Assembly (NCBI GenBank): GCA_003158415.1
Contig: PMJA01000347.1
Coordinates: 1 to 5,827 of the forward strand
Direction: 5' to 3'
DNA: 5,827 nucleotides
From: Methylobacter sp.
GTDB lineage: Bacteria > Pseudomonadota > Gammaproteobacteria > Methylococcales > Methylomonadaceae
Shown here: positions 1-5,232 of the stretch, one piece after another
Position numbering within the stretch: the first letter of the stretch is position 1
How the letters are laid out: each line of letters begins with the position of its first letter
Program-made: the position numbers and the translations under genes
Notes under the pieces: generated by a model
The model's input: only the letters and a program-made list of their open reading frames with translations
What the model was told of the DNA's origin: nothing
Database searches by the model: none

Positions 1-731
1 ATATTGCTGAAGAAGTGCCGGTTTCCGTGGGTTACAACGGCACGCCCCATGTTGTCATGCTGGCAACCCCTACCAATCTGGAAGAGTTTGCGCTGGGTTT
101 TAGCATTACCGAAGGTATTATCAAAGCCCCGCAAGAACTCTTATCCGTGCGCACATATAATCGCTACAACGGCATTGAAGTCCATTTAAAAATCCCTGAG
201 CAACGGGCTGAATGTATGGCCGATAAAGGCCGTAATTTAACCGGCCGCACCGGTTGCGGTCTTTGCGGCGCAAGCACCTTACGACAAGCCATACGCCAAC
301 CTAATGCCGTCGCCGGTGACTTAAGCTTATCGGCAAACGAGTTGTTTTCAGCGTTAACGGACATCAAGCAACGCCAAACCCTCAACCGCTTGACCGGATC
401 GGTACACGCCGCCGCCTGGGTGGTTCCCGGCCAGGGCATCGTCGATATACGCGAAGATGTCGGGCGACATAACGCGCTGGACAAGCTCATCGGTTTATTA
501 TTGCGTAGCGGCAAAAATGTAGCCGAAGGATTTGTGCTGGTCACCAGCCGCGCCAGTTATGAACTGGTACAAAAAACCGCCAGCGTAGGCATTACCCTAC
601 TGGCCGCCATTTCCGCGCCTACCGGCTTAGCCATCAGGCTGGCAGATGAAGCGGGATTAACGTTGATCGGTTTTGCGCGTGACGACCAACATGTTGTTTA
701 TACGCATCCGCAACGCTTAACCCATAACTAA
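1..731 (+). CDS. fdhD: Formate dehydrogenase accessory sulfurtransferase FdhD (5' end missing)
   Basis: FdhD carries sulfur from a cysteine desulfurase to the molybdenum or tungsten bis-MGD cofactor of formate dehydrogenase, a cytoplasmic step without which the enzyme is inactive. The open frame enters from the left edge (first full codon at 3, reading IAEEVPVSVGYNG, the usual FdhD start of the conserved core), so the true start lies outside the window; the GTG at 15 is an internal Val. Diagnostic features are the N-terminal ATPTNLEEFALGFSITEGI block, the CxxC pair in GCGLCGAS (codons 255-257 and 264-266, the sulfur-carrying cysteines of the family), the DVGRHNALDKLIG block, and the C-terminal SRASYELVQK and APTGLAI stretches. 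All key motifs are intact. It is followed 19 bp later by fdsD, which supports an fds-type formate dehydrogenase locus with the catalytic genes upstream, off the window. Confidence 0.97.
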   Translation, partial: IAEEVPVSVGYNGTPHVVMLATPTNLEEFALGFSITEGIIKAPQELLSVRTYNRYNGIEVHLKIPEQRAECMADKGRNLTGRTGCGLCGASTLRQAIRQPNAVAGDLSLSANELFSALTDIKQRQTLNRLTGSVHAAAWVVPGQGIVDIREDVGRHNALDKLIGLLLRSGKNVAEGFVLVTSRASYELVQKTASVGITLLAAISAPTGLAIRLADEAGLTLIGFARDDQHVVYTHPQRLTHN

Positions 732-750
732 CCACTCATTTAACGGCACC

Positions 751-966
751 ATGAAAATTGAAATACTTATCAAAATGGCCAACAATATCGGCGATTTTTT
801 TAACGCGGAAAGCAATAAAGAAATCGCCGCCGACGGCGTAAAAAAACACATTTTAAGATCATGGGATCCCAGAATGCGGCGAGAGATTATCGCTTATTGC
901 CGGCAAGACGGCACGGCCTTAAGCGATCTGGTTAGAAAGGCCATAGCCGACCTGGATCCAGTTTAA
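751..966 (+). CDS. fdsD: Formate dehydrogenase delta subunit FdsD
   Basis: This 71-residue protein matches the small delta subunit of NAD-dependent, soluble formate dehydrogenases (FdsABG type), which is needed for a fully active complex and is thought to help cofactor loading or stability. The family pattern is visible: an N-terminal helix reading LIKMANNIGDFF, a central HILRSWDPRMRREI block (WDPRMR is the hallmark), and a C-terminal LSDLVRKAIADL helix. Length is normal for the family. The start at 751 is preferred over the internal ATG at 775 because family members have a few residues before the MAN-x-IG motif. No good Shine-Dalgarno is visible in the 19-bp gap after fdhD, so translation may depend on coupling to fdhD. 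No signal peptide or membrane segment is present, in keeping with a cytoplasmic enzyme. Confidence 0.92.
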   Translation: MKIEILIKMANNIGDFFNAESNKEIAADGVKKHILRSWDPRMRREIIAYCRQDGTALSDLVRKAIADLDPV

Positions 967-1015
967 GTTGATCGGTGTTTTGGATTGCGCAGACTACTAT
1001 CCTAAGGATTGACCC

Positions 1016-1222
1016 ATGAAAGCGACAGATGACTACAGACAAAAGCTGGTGACTGAACTGATTGAACAAAGCGCCAGGATTGATGTATTGGTTATAAATT
1101 TCCGGGCGGATGACGACCAGGAACTCGAAGCATTGCGTACCCAACAGCAAGAAACCACTAAAAAACTGCAGGCCTTGGAAGAAGGCGGCAATGCCTGGGA
1201 GAACATCGGCGACGGAGGCTAA
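1016..1222 (+). CDS. Small acidic coiled-coil protein, possibly sll1863-like
   Basis: A 68-residue, charged, soluble protein without cysteine, signal peptide or membrane segment. It reads as two amphipathic helices: DDYRQKLVTELIEQSARIDV and, after a short acidic turn, DQELEALRTQQQETTKKLQA, followed by an AWENIGDGG tail. This layout (KL...L....A.ID.L, then a second KL.AL helix and a final AWE...DG) resembles short stress-associated coiled-coil proteins of the cyanobacterial sll1863 type, but that likeness is from memory and weak. The start is supported by AAGGA at 1004-1008, seven bases before the ATG. It lies 49 bp after fdsD on the same strand with no obvious terminator between, so it could be cotranscribed with the formate dehydrogenase genes. 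Function unknown. Confidence 0.75.
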   Translation: MKATDDYRQKLVTELIEQSARIDVLVINFRADDDQELEALRTQQQETTKKLQALEEGGNAWENIGDGG

Positions 1223-1234
1223 AGCCTTAAGGCT
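1223..1234. repeat. Perfect 12-bp palindrome after the coiled-coil gene
   Basis: AGCCTTAAGGCT begins directly after the TAA stop of the small coiled-coil gene, and the preceding GAGGCT (1215-1220) can pair alternatively with AGCC. It could be the stem of a weak transcript-end structure, but no T-run follows, so a rho-independent terminator is not claimed. Confidence 0.4.
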
Positions 1235-1251
1235 CTATGTAATTTATAGCG

Positions 1252-1297
1252 GGTAACTTTGTGCTCAAGCTTGTCATCTTTTTCCGTGCAAGTTACC
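1252..1297. repeat. Long inverted repeat between convergent genes
   Basis: GGTAACTT at 1252-1259 is the exact reverse complement of AAGTTACC at 1290-1297. The stem extends inward by four more pairs (GTGC 1261-1264 with GTGC 1286-1289, two of them G-T) after a one-base bulge, leaving a loop of about 21 bases that itself contains the palindrome CAAGCTTG. The right arm abuts the stop codon of the minus-strand DUF1244 gene. The position between two convergent genes suggests a bidirectional transcript end or 3'-end-protecting hairpin. No strong T-run follows on either strand. Confidence 0.45.
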
Positions 1298-1603
1298 TTA
1301 TGTTGAACTTGTAGGCTGCTGCTTGCTGTTATAAGCAGCCTGTGTTTCCGCTGTCGCCTCGCGTTGATACAGGTCTTTCCATTCCTTATAAGGCATGCCG
1401 TAGATCACGTCCCTGGCCTGCTCATAATCCATGGTTATGCCCTGCTCTGTGGACGCAGCGGCATACCACTTGGCGAGACAATTCCGGCAAAATCCGGCTA
1501 AAACCATTAAATCAATATTTTGAACCTCCGTGCGTTCTTGTAAATGGCTGATTAACTGCCTGAATGCAGCCGCCTCTATTTCAGTTTGCGTATTTTTATC
1601 CAT
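1298..1603 (-). CDS. DUF1244 family protein
   Basis: This 101-residue protein belongs to the DUF1244 family of small cytoplasmic proteins from proteobacteria, with no firmly assigned function. Seen in the sequence: an N-terminal AAAFRQLISHLQERTEVQNI helix (residues 11-30), the signature LAGFCRNCLAKWY (35-47, with a CxxC pair at C39 and C42), and the IYGMPYKEWK block (67-76). The polar C-terminal tail rich in Gln, Thr and Ser appears unconserved. Length fits the family. I chose the ATG at 1603 rather than the TTG at 1606 because GGAG (1614-1611 on the minus strand) sits seven bases upstream of it. The gene is convergent with the formate dehydrogenase-side genes and divergent from yciB, so it is probably a single-gene transcript. 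The CxxC could bind a metal or be redox active, but no other ligand cluster is evident. Confidence 0.9.
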   Translation of the reverse strand: MDKNTQTEIEAAAFRQLISHLQERTEVQNIDLMVLAGFCRNCLAKWYAAASTEQGITMDYEQARDVIYGMPYKEWKDLYQREATAETQAAYNSKQQPTSST

Positions 1604-1610
1604 CAATCGT

Positions 1611-1614
1611 CTCC
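1611..1614 (-). promoter_or_regulatory. Shine-Dalgarno GGAG for the DUF1244 gene
   Basis: On the minus strand TTTTGGAGACGATTG precedes ATG 1603. The GGAG core with a seven-base spacer fixes the start at the ATG rather than the adjacent in-frame TTG. Confidence 0.7.
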
Positions 1615-1799
1615 AAAAATGATGCTTATTTTAACAGAAATAACAATGCAGGCATGTACATTCACCATGAAAAAACCTACAATGCCGCTCCGTCAAGCCT
1701 ACTTAAAGCAATCAATCGGTATAAACAAAGCTCTTCAAGGCCACAGATCAAGAAGAGAATTATAGAAACTTACGCCTGACCACCCTCACCCCAGTTACT

Positions 1800-2336
1800 A
1801 TGAAACAGCTACTCGAATTCTTTCCTATTATTCTCTTTTTTATCGCCTATAAACTGTACGATATTTATATAGCGACTGCTGTTGTTATTGCGGCCACCAT
1901 TGTTCAGGTTGCTTATGCCTGGTTTAAACACCGCAAAGTTGAAACCATGCAATGGATTACATTAGGTTTGGTTGTTGTATTCGGCGGAGCAACCATTTAT
2001 TTACATGATGAACAATACCTGAAATGGAAGTTTTCCATCATAGAATGGCTATTCGGCATCGCTTTTTTAAGCAGTCACTTTATCGGTAAAAAAACCTTTA
2101 TTGAACGAATGATGTCCAGCAACTTAACGTTGCCGTCATTGATTTGGAAACGCTTGAATTTTAGCTGGGCCAGTTTCTTTATCAGCGTTGGTTTCATCAA
2201 TGTTTATGTTATGTATAATTACAACACAGATGACTGGGTCACTTTTAAAACCTTTATCGCACCGGCTTTGATGGTAGTATTTATGGGGGTACAAATGCTG
2301 TTTTTATATAAATATATCCCGGAATCAGAGGATTAA
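1800..2336 (+). CDS. yciB: Inner-membrane septation protein A, YciB (IspZ) family
   Basis: YciB is a polytopic inner-membrane protein linked to cell-envelope synthesis and, in Shigella, normal septation; its molecular activity is not established. The 178-residue length equals the family norm. The N-terminus [20 protein letters not shown] is characteristic. Hydrophobic segments can be seen around residues 5-19, 22-43, 52-68, 78-95, 120-141 and 150-172, giving about five or six membrane passes. The conserved [15 protein letters not shown] loop, the [17 protein letters not shown] stretch and the short polar tail KYIPESED are also present. The start matches the family start, yet no Shine-Dalgarno is visible in the bases before it (the upstream stretch is C-rich). 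It is the first gene of a tight operon; the next gene begins two bases after its stop. Confidence 0.96.
   Translation: MKQLLEFFPIILFFIAYKLYDIYIATAVVIAATIVQVAYAWFKHRKVETMQWITLGLVVVFGGATIYLHDEQYLKWKFSIIEWLFGIAFLSSHFIGKKTFIERMMSSNLTLPSLIWKRLNFSWASFFISVGFINVYVMYNYNTDDWVTFKTFIAPALMVVFMGVQMLFLYKYIPESED
2327..2332 (+). promoter_or_regulatory. Shine-Dalgarno inside the end of yciB for the GTG-started YciI gene
   Basis: AGAGGA lies within the last codons of yciB, six bases before the GTG at 2339. It supports the unusual GTG start and indicates that the YciI gene is translated by ribosomes arriving at or re-binding near the yciB stop. Confidence 0.7.
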
Positions 2337-2338
2337 TA

Positions 2339-2641
2339 GTGTTATATGCAATTATCAGTGCCGATGTGGCGGACAGCTTGGAAAAAAGACTATCCGCCCG
2401 CCCAGCTCATCTTAAAAGGCTGCAAGCGTTACAGGATGAAGGACGTTTGCTGTTAGCCGGGCCGCACCCTGCGGTAGACAGTGATAACCCGGGTGATGCC
2501 GGTTTTACCGGCAGTCTGGTTGTTGCAGAATTCGACAATCTGGCCGCCGCCCAAGTGTGGGCCGATGCCGATCCCTATAACGATGCCGGCGTTTACCTTA
2601 ACGTTACCGTTAAACCCTTTAAAAAGGTATTTCCTCAATGA
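2339..2641 (+). CDS. YciI family protein
   Basis: A 100-residue protein of the YciI family, which has the dimeric alpha/beta-barrel fold shared with muconolactone isomerases. Family members are proposed to be small enzymes with a His/Asp active site, but the substrate is unknown. Visible signatures: the first strand [24 protein letters not shown] with the conserved His24, [41 protein letters not shown] and the closing strand [10 protein letters not shown]. Length is typical. The start is GTG, backed by a good Shine-Dalgarno. Its stop overlaps the start of the BolA gene in an ATGA junction, which strongly suggests coupled translation. Many proteobacteria carry YciI proteins next to yciB and a bolA gene, so the arrangement is conserved, though the functional link is not known. 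I leave the symbol blank because the family has several paralogs. Confidence 0.93.
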   Translation: MLYAIISADVADSLEKRLSARPAHLKRLQALQDEGRLLLAGPHPAVDSDNPGDAGFTGSLVVAEFDNLAAAQVWADADPYNDAGVYLNVTVKPFKKVFPQ

Positions 2642-2916
2642 CATCCGAACAAATCAAACAATTATTAAATGACGCTTTTAAACCGGAGCTGTTGGAAATT
2701 CTCGACAATAGCGCCGCTCATGCCGGACATGCCGGGGCCAGAAGCGGCGGCGGCCACTATCATGTCACGATTGTCGCCGAGGCTTTTGAAGGAAAATCCT
2801 TGGTACAGCGCCACCAACTCGTCTACAAGGCGCTGGGCGACATGATGAAACAACAAATTCATGCCTTAGGCATCAATGCCCTCTCACCCTCTGAAGAAAC
2901 TACAGGAAGCTTATAA
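2638..2916 (+). CDS. BolA family protein
   Basis: BolA-family proteins have a KH-like fold and partner with monothiol glutaredoxins through a shared [2Fe-2S] cluster, acting in iron-sulfur trafficking; classical BolA also affects cell shape and transcription. This 92-residue copy shows an N-terminal helix [13 protein letters not shown], the variable loop [19 protein letters not shown] (residues 25-43), the strand [17 protein letters not shown] and the helix [13 protein letters not shown]. His59 in the QRHQLVY motif is the conserved cluster or partner-binding His of the family. The loop contains extra His residues (28, 31, 40, 42), seen in the BolA type that neighbours YciI. The start overlaps the YciI stop by four bases, with AAAAAGG about ten bases upstream. 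It ends exactly where the isomerase gene begins. Confidence 0.94.
   Translation: MTSEQIKQLLNDAFKPELLEILDNSAAHAGHAGARSGGGHYHVTIVAEAFEGKSLVQRHQLVYKALGDMMKQQIHALGINALSPSEETTGSL
2719..2736 (+). repeat. Two tandem 9-bp units in the BolA gene
   Basis: CATGCCGGA (2719-2727) is followed directly by CATGCCGGG (2728-2736), encoding the HAGHAG part of the BolA loop. The repeat is in frame and may record a small loop duplication, although the HAGHAGA sequence appears common in this BolA subtype. Confidence 0.6.
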
Positions 2917-3954
2917 ATGAAAAAAATGATTATCCCTTTACTGGTTGTCGGCACTGCACTGATCTCCGGTTGCGACCAAAAAGCCGCCAACACGTCAGCG
3001 ACACCTGCTGTTGACAAAGCCGATGCCATTGCCATCGTCAACGGCCAGTATATTGCCAAGTCGACCTTAGACCAGTTGCAAAAAGAAATTTCCGAGCGCG
3101 GTCACGGCCAAACTTTCCCTAAAGAAAAATTGATTGAAGAACTGATCCAACGTGAACTATTGGTGCAGGACGCCGAACAAAAGCATTTGGACAAATCGAC
3201 TGAAATCTTAGCCCAGCTGGAAAGCGCAAAAAAAACCTTATTAACCCAGGCTGACGTACAAAACTTCATCAAAGCGAATCCAGTCACCGACGCCGAAGTC
3301 AAAGCTGAATATGACAGCAAGGTCGCTGGTGAAAACGGCACCGAATATAAAGCGCGCCATATTTTAGTTAAAACCGAAGACGAAGCTAAAAAACTGATTG
3401 TAGAATTAGACAAAGGCGCAGATTTTGCCAAATTAGCCAACAAAAACTCGCTGGATGCCAAGGAATCGCAAAACGGCGGTGATTTAGGCTGGTTTGTTCC
3501 CGGTCAAATGGTCGCTCCTTTCTCCGCAGCCGTTGAAAAACTGGAAAAAGGAAAATACACCAAAACGCCTGTTCAAACCCAATTCGGCTGGCACGTCATC
3601 TTGAGAGAAGACTCCCGCAAACAAACTCCGCCTCCGTTGGAAGCTGTAAAAGAGCAACTGATGCCTTATTTACAACGTAAAAAAGTGCAAACCATGGTAG
3701 AAACGTTGCGCAAACAGGCCAAAGTAGAAATATTGGTACCACTGACGGACGACCAACCAAAAGCTGTAGCAGCTCCTACAGAGCAACCGGTTGCGGAAGA
3801 AGTCATCGTTGAAGAAGTTAAAGATAAAAACGGCAAAATCGTCGGTGAAGAAGTCATTGTTGATGAAGTCGTCGAAGAAAAAGCGCCTGCAACCGATAAA
3901 GCGCCTGCAACTGATAAGGCAAAAGAAGCTGTTAAGCCTGAAACTAAAAAATAA
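2917..3954 (+). CDS. Parvulin-type peptidyl-prolyl cis-trans isomerase, lipoprotein
   Basis: A 345-residue predicted lipoprotein foldase that would assist folding of exported proteins by isomerising Xaa-Pro bonds. Residues 1-19 form a lipoprotein signal: MKK, a hydrophobic core, and the lipobox ISGC ending at Cys19. The next residue is Asp20, an inner-membrane retention signal in enterobacteria. Residues about 38-140 are a SurA/PrsA-like helical chaperone region (IAIVNGQYIAKSTLDQL, EELIQRELLVQDAE). Residues about 143-233 are a complete rotamase domain: EYKARHILVKTEDEA, NGGDLGWFVPGQMVAPF and FGWHVILRED, with His148 and His226 as the expected conserved histidines. Residues about 275-345 are a low-complexity Glu/Val/Lys tail with internal repeats. 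AGGAAG at 2904-2909 lies seven bases before the ATG, which directly follows the BolA stop. It is the last gene of the operon, before the terminator. Confidence 0.93.
   Translation: MKKMIIPLLVVGTALISGCDQKAANTSATPAVDKADAIAIVNGQYIAKSTLDQLQKEISERGHGQTFPKEKLIEELIQRELLVQDAEQKHLDKSTEILAQLESAKKTLLTQADVQNFIKANPVTDAEVKAEYDSKVAGENGTEYKARHILVKTEDEAKKLIVELDKGADFAKLANKNSLDAKESQNGGDLGWFVPGQMVAPFSAAVEKLEKGKYTKTPVQTQFGWHVILREDSRKQTPPPLEAVKEQLMPYLQRKKVQTMVETLRKQAKVEILVPLTDDQPKAVAAPTEQPVAEEVIVEEVKDKNGKIVGEEVIVDEVVEEKAPATDKAPATDKAKEAVKPETKK
3796..3869 (+). repeat. Spaced direct repeat in the isomerase tail
   Basis: Two 23-bp copies, at 3796-3818 and 3847-3869, each encode EEVIV followed by (E/D)EV. They are offset by 51 bp (17 codons) and differ at two positions. 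The lysine-rich segment between them reads KDKNGKIVG. The pattern indicates expansion by in-frame duplication. Confidence 0.7.
3883..3918 (+). repeat. Tandem 18-bp repeat encoding APATDK twice
   Basis: GCGCCTGCAACCGATAAA (3883-3900) is followed without gap by a copy that differs at two third-codon positions (3901-3918). It encodes two APATDK units in the C-terminal tail of the isomerase and could vary in copy number between strains. Confidence 0.8.
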
Positions 3955-4038
3955 GTTTCCAGGGTACAAAAAAGGCGTAGAACCTCAAGCCTCGCAGAAA
4001 AAGCGTTGATTTATTGAGGATGACTTAAGCCTGAAGTC

Positions 4039-4070
4039 GCCTCGTTAGGTAACTAACGGGGCATTTTTTT
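4039..4070 (+). terminator. Rho-independent terminator of the yciB operon
   Basis: A ten-pair stem, GCCTCGTTAG (4039-4048) with CTAACGGGGC (4053-4062), has one T-G wobble and a GTAA tetraloop. It is followed by A and seven T's (4064-4070). It lies 84 bp after the isomerase stop and before the DUF2797 gene. A small neighbouring dyad, GACTT (4022-4026) with AAGTC (4034-4038), stacks on its upstream side. Confidence 0.9.
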
Positions 4071-4085
4071 GTAGGTAATCGTTAA

Positions 4086-4104
4086 GTTAATCGCTGTAAT
4101 TAAC
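4086..4104. promoter_or_regulatory. Dyad upstream of the DUF2797 gene
   Basis: GTTAAT (4086-4091) and ATTAAC (4099-4104) are perfect inverted arms with a seven-base spacer, in the 52-bp gap between the operon terminator and the DUF2797 start. It ends five bases before the Shine-Dalgarno AGAGGA (4109-4114). It could be an operator or an RNA hairpin. No convincing -35/-10 pair was recognised here. Confidence 0.35.
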
Positions 4105-4122
4105 ACATAGAGGAATGCCTAT

Positions 4123-4941
4123 ATGCAGGGGCCATTAAAAAAAATGCACACCCGCCTGGACAGTCCGGTTCAATACGAGTTGCCGTTAGGCGATCAAAGC
4201 ATCGCCTTGAATCTGCTGATCGGCAAGCCGATCAAACTGACCTATACAGGTCATATTTTTTGTGTGCATTGTAATAGATCGATTAAAAAAAGTTTCAACC
4301 AGGGTTATTGCTACCCTTGCTTCATTTCCTTAGCCCAATGCGATATGTGCATCATGAAGCCGGAAACCTGCCATTATGCGGCGGGTACTTGCAGGGAACC
4401 GGCCTGGGGCGAGGCTTTCTGCATACAGCCGCATATTGTTTATCTGGCCAACTCCAGCGGCATTAAAGTAGGTATTACCCGGCAAACTCAAACCCCTACG
4501 CGCTGGATAGATCAAGGCGCTATGCAAGCATTGCCGATATTTAAAGTACAATCACGGTACATTTCCGGATTGATTGAGGTTGCCATTGCCAAACACGTCA
4601 GTGATAAAACCAATTGGCAGCAAATGCTTAAAAAGCATAGTCAGCCTATGGACTTGATTGCAAAACGGGATGAATTAGTCGCTATCTGTGAAGCCGAATT
4701 ATCCGAAATTACCGGGCGGTTTGGGCCGCAAGCCACAACCTATTTACCCGAACAACCCCTAGTGGACATACATTTTCCGGTAGACAGTTATCCTTTAAAG
4801 ATCAAGTCGTTTAATTTAGATAAAAATCCTGAGGTAGCGGGCGTACTGCATGGCATAAAAGGGCAGTACCTGTTGCTGGATACGGGCGTCATTAACATCC
4901 GCAAGTTTTCCGGTTACGAGGTGGCGTTTAAAGTGGAATAA
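4123..4941 (+). CDS. DUF2797 family protein, cysteine-rich with a GIY-YIG-like core
   Basis: A 272-residue soluble protein of the DUF2797 family, whose function is not established. Residues 1-45 form a strand-rich N-terminal part. Residues 47-100 are cysteine rich: CVHC (47-50) and CYPC (63-66) look like one zinc-ribbon site; CDMC (73-76), C83, H84, C90 and C100 could form a second. Residues 104-160 contain HIVYLANSSGIKVGITR, PTRWIDQGA and SGLIEVAIAKHV. Their order and spacing recall a GIY-YIG-type fold (VYL, KVGIT, Arg127, Glu152); this is my reading, not an established assignment. The C-terminal 100 residues show ITGRFGPQATTYLPE and a beta-rich ending KGQYLLLDTGVINIRKFSGYEVAF. The start is set by AGAGGA eight bases upstream. 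The gene stands alone between two hairpins, so it is probably monocistronic. A nucleic-acid-binding role is plausible but unproven. Confidence 0.88.
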   Translation: MQGPLKKMHTRLDSPVQYELPLGDQSIALNLLIGKPIKLTYTGHIFCVHCNRSIKKSFNQGYCYPCFISLAQCDMCIMKPETCHYAAGTCREPAWGEAFCIQPHIVYLANSSGIKVGITRQTQTPTRWIDQGAMQALPIFKVQSRYISGLIEVAIAKHVSDKTNWQQMLKKHSQPMDLIAKRDELVAICEAELSEITGRFGPQATTYLPEQPLVDIHFPVDSYPLKIKSFNLDKNPEVAGVLHGIKGQYLLLDTGVINIRKFSGYEVAFKVE

Positions 4942-4989
4942 AAACAGGCGTTAGACCCGGCAGGTTTATAAAACCGGGCCGGCCTGTTT
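4942..4989. terminator. Terminator-like hairpin after the DUF2797 gene
   Basis: AAACAGGC (4942-4949) pairs perfectly with GCCTGTTT (4982-4989), and an inner stem CCCGG (4956-4960) with CCGGG (4974-4978) or GGTTT with AAACC completes a 48-base structure that starts right after the stop codon. Only three T's follow on the plus strand, so termination may be weak. Its symmetry would also suit transcripts from the opposite side. Confidence 0.55.
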
Positions 4990-5064
4990 CGCGTTAAGTG
5001 GGAAGGTAATGAAACTCGGAAAAGACTGATAAACTAATGCCGACTCAAAACTTTTGTTATTATT

Positions 5065-5073
5065 TGTTATAAT
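5065..5073 (+). promoter_or_regulatory. Extended -10 promoter for the GT51 gene
   Basis: TGTTATAAT is a perfect TG-n-TATAAT extended -10 element. No good -35 hexamer lies 16-18 bases upstream (the region reads TCAAAA), which is common for extended -10 promoters. Transcription would begin near 5080 and leave a leader of about 150 bases before the ATG at 5233. Confidence 0.6.
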
Positions 5074-5080
5074 CGTTACC

Positions 5081-5088
5081 GGTGCACC
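5081..5088. repeat. Palindrome at the predicted transcription start
   Basis: GGTGCACC is an exact 8-bp palindrome just downstream of the extended -10. It is flanked by GTTA (5075-5078) and TAAC (5094-5097), so a repressor site is possible, but chance is also possible for an element this short. Confidence 0.25.
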
Positions 5089-5219
5089 ATTGATAACCAT
5101 CTATTTTTGTAGCGTCCTTACGGGCTGAAACTCACTCCAACAAAAAAACCAACACTTTGATAGTAATGCTGAAGACAGAATTTTTAGACGACGCCAGTCG
5201 GTTGCCTTTACGTTTTAAT

Positions 5220-5226
5220 GGGGTGA
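5220..5226 (+). promoter_or_regulatory. Shine-Dalgarno GGGGTGA for the GT51 gene
   Basis: GGGGTGA ends six bases before the ATG at 5233, and its TGA (5224-5226) is an in-frame stop. It therefore both supports this start and excludes any earlier one. Confidence 0.75.
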
Positions 5227-5232
5227 CTAGTC

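Noticed and set aside
164..544. 126-codon open frame on the minus strand
   Set aside because: It lies wholly inside fdhD, whose conserved motifs are intact in the plus frame, and the translation has no recognisable family features.
968..1000. TTGATC ... TACTAT as a promoter before the coiled-coil gene
   Set aside because: The spacer is 21 bases, too long for a sigma-70 promoter.
1564..1779. 71-codon plus-strand frame starting inside the DUF1244 gene
   Set aside because: The first third is antisense to well-conserved DUF1244 codons; only the later ATG at 1654 is worth considering, at low confidence.
3102..3461. 119-codon minus-strand open frame inside the isomerase gene
   Set aside because: It is a Ser/Leu-rich antisense shadow of a lysine- and alanine-rich coding sequence.
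3791..4009. 72-codon plus-strand frame over the end of the isomerase gene
   Set aside because: A lysine/serine-rich out-of-frame reading of the repetitive tail, without a ribosome binding site; the main frame gives a sensible tail and stop.
5109..5132. CRISPR-repeat-like stretch ending in GGGCTGAAAC
   Set aside because: Only one copy is present in the window, with no spacers or second repeat.
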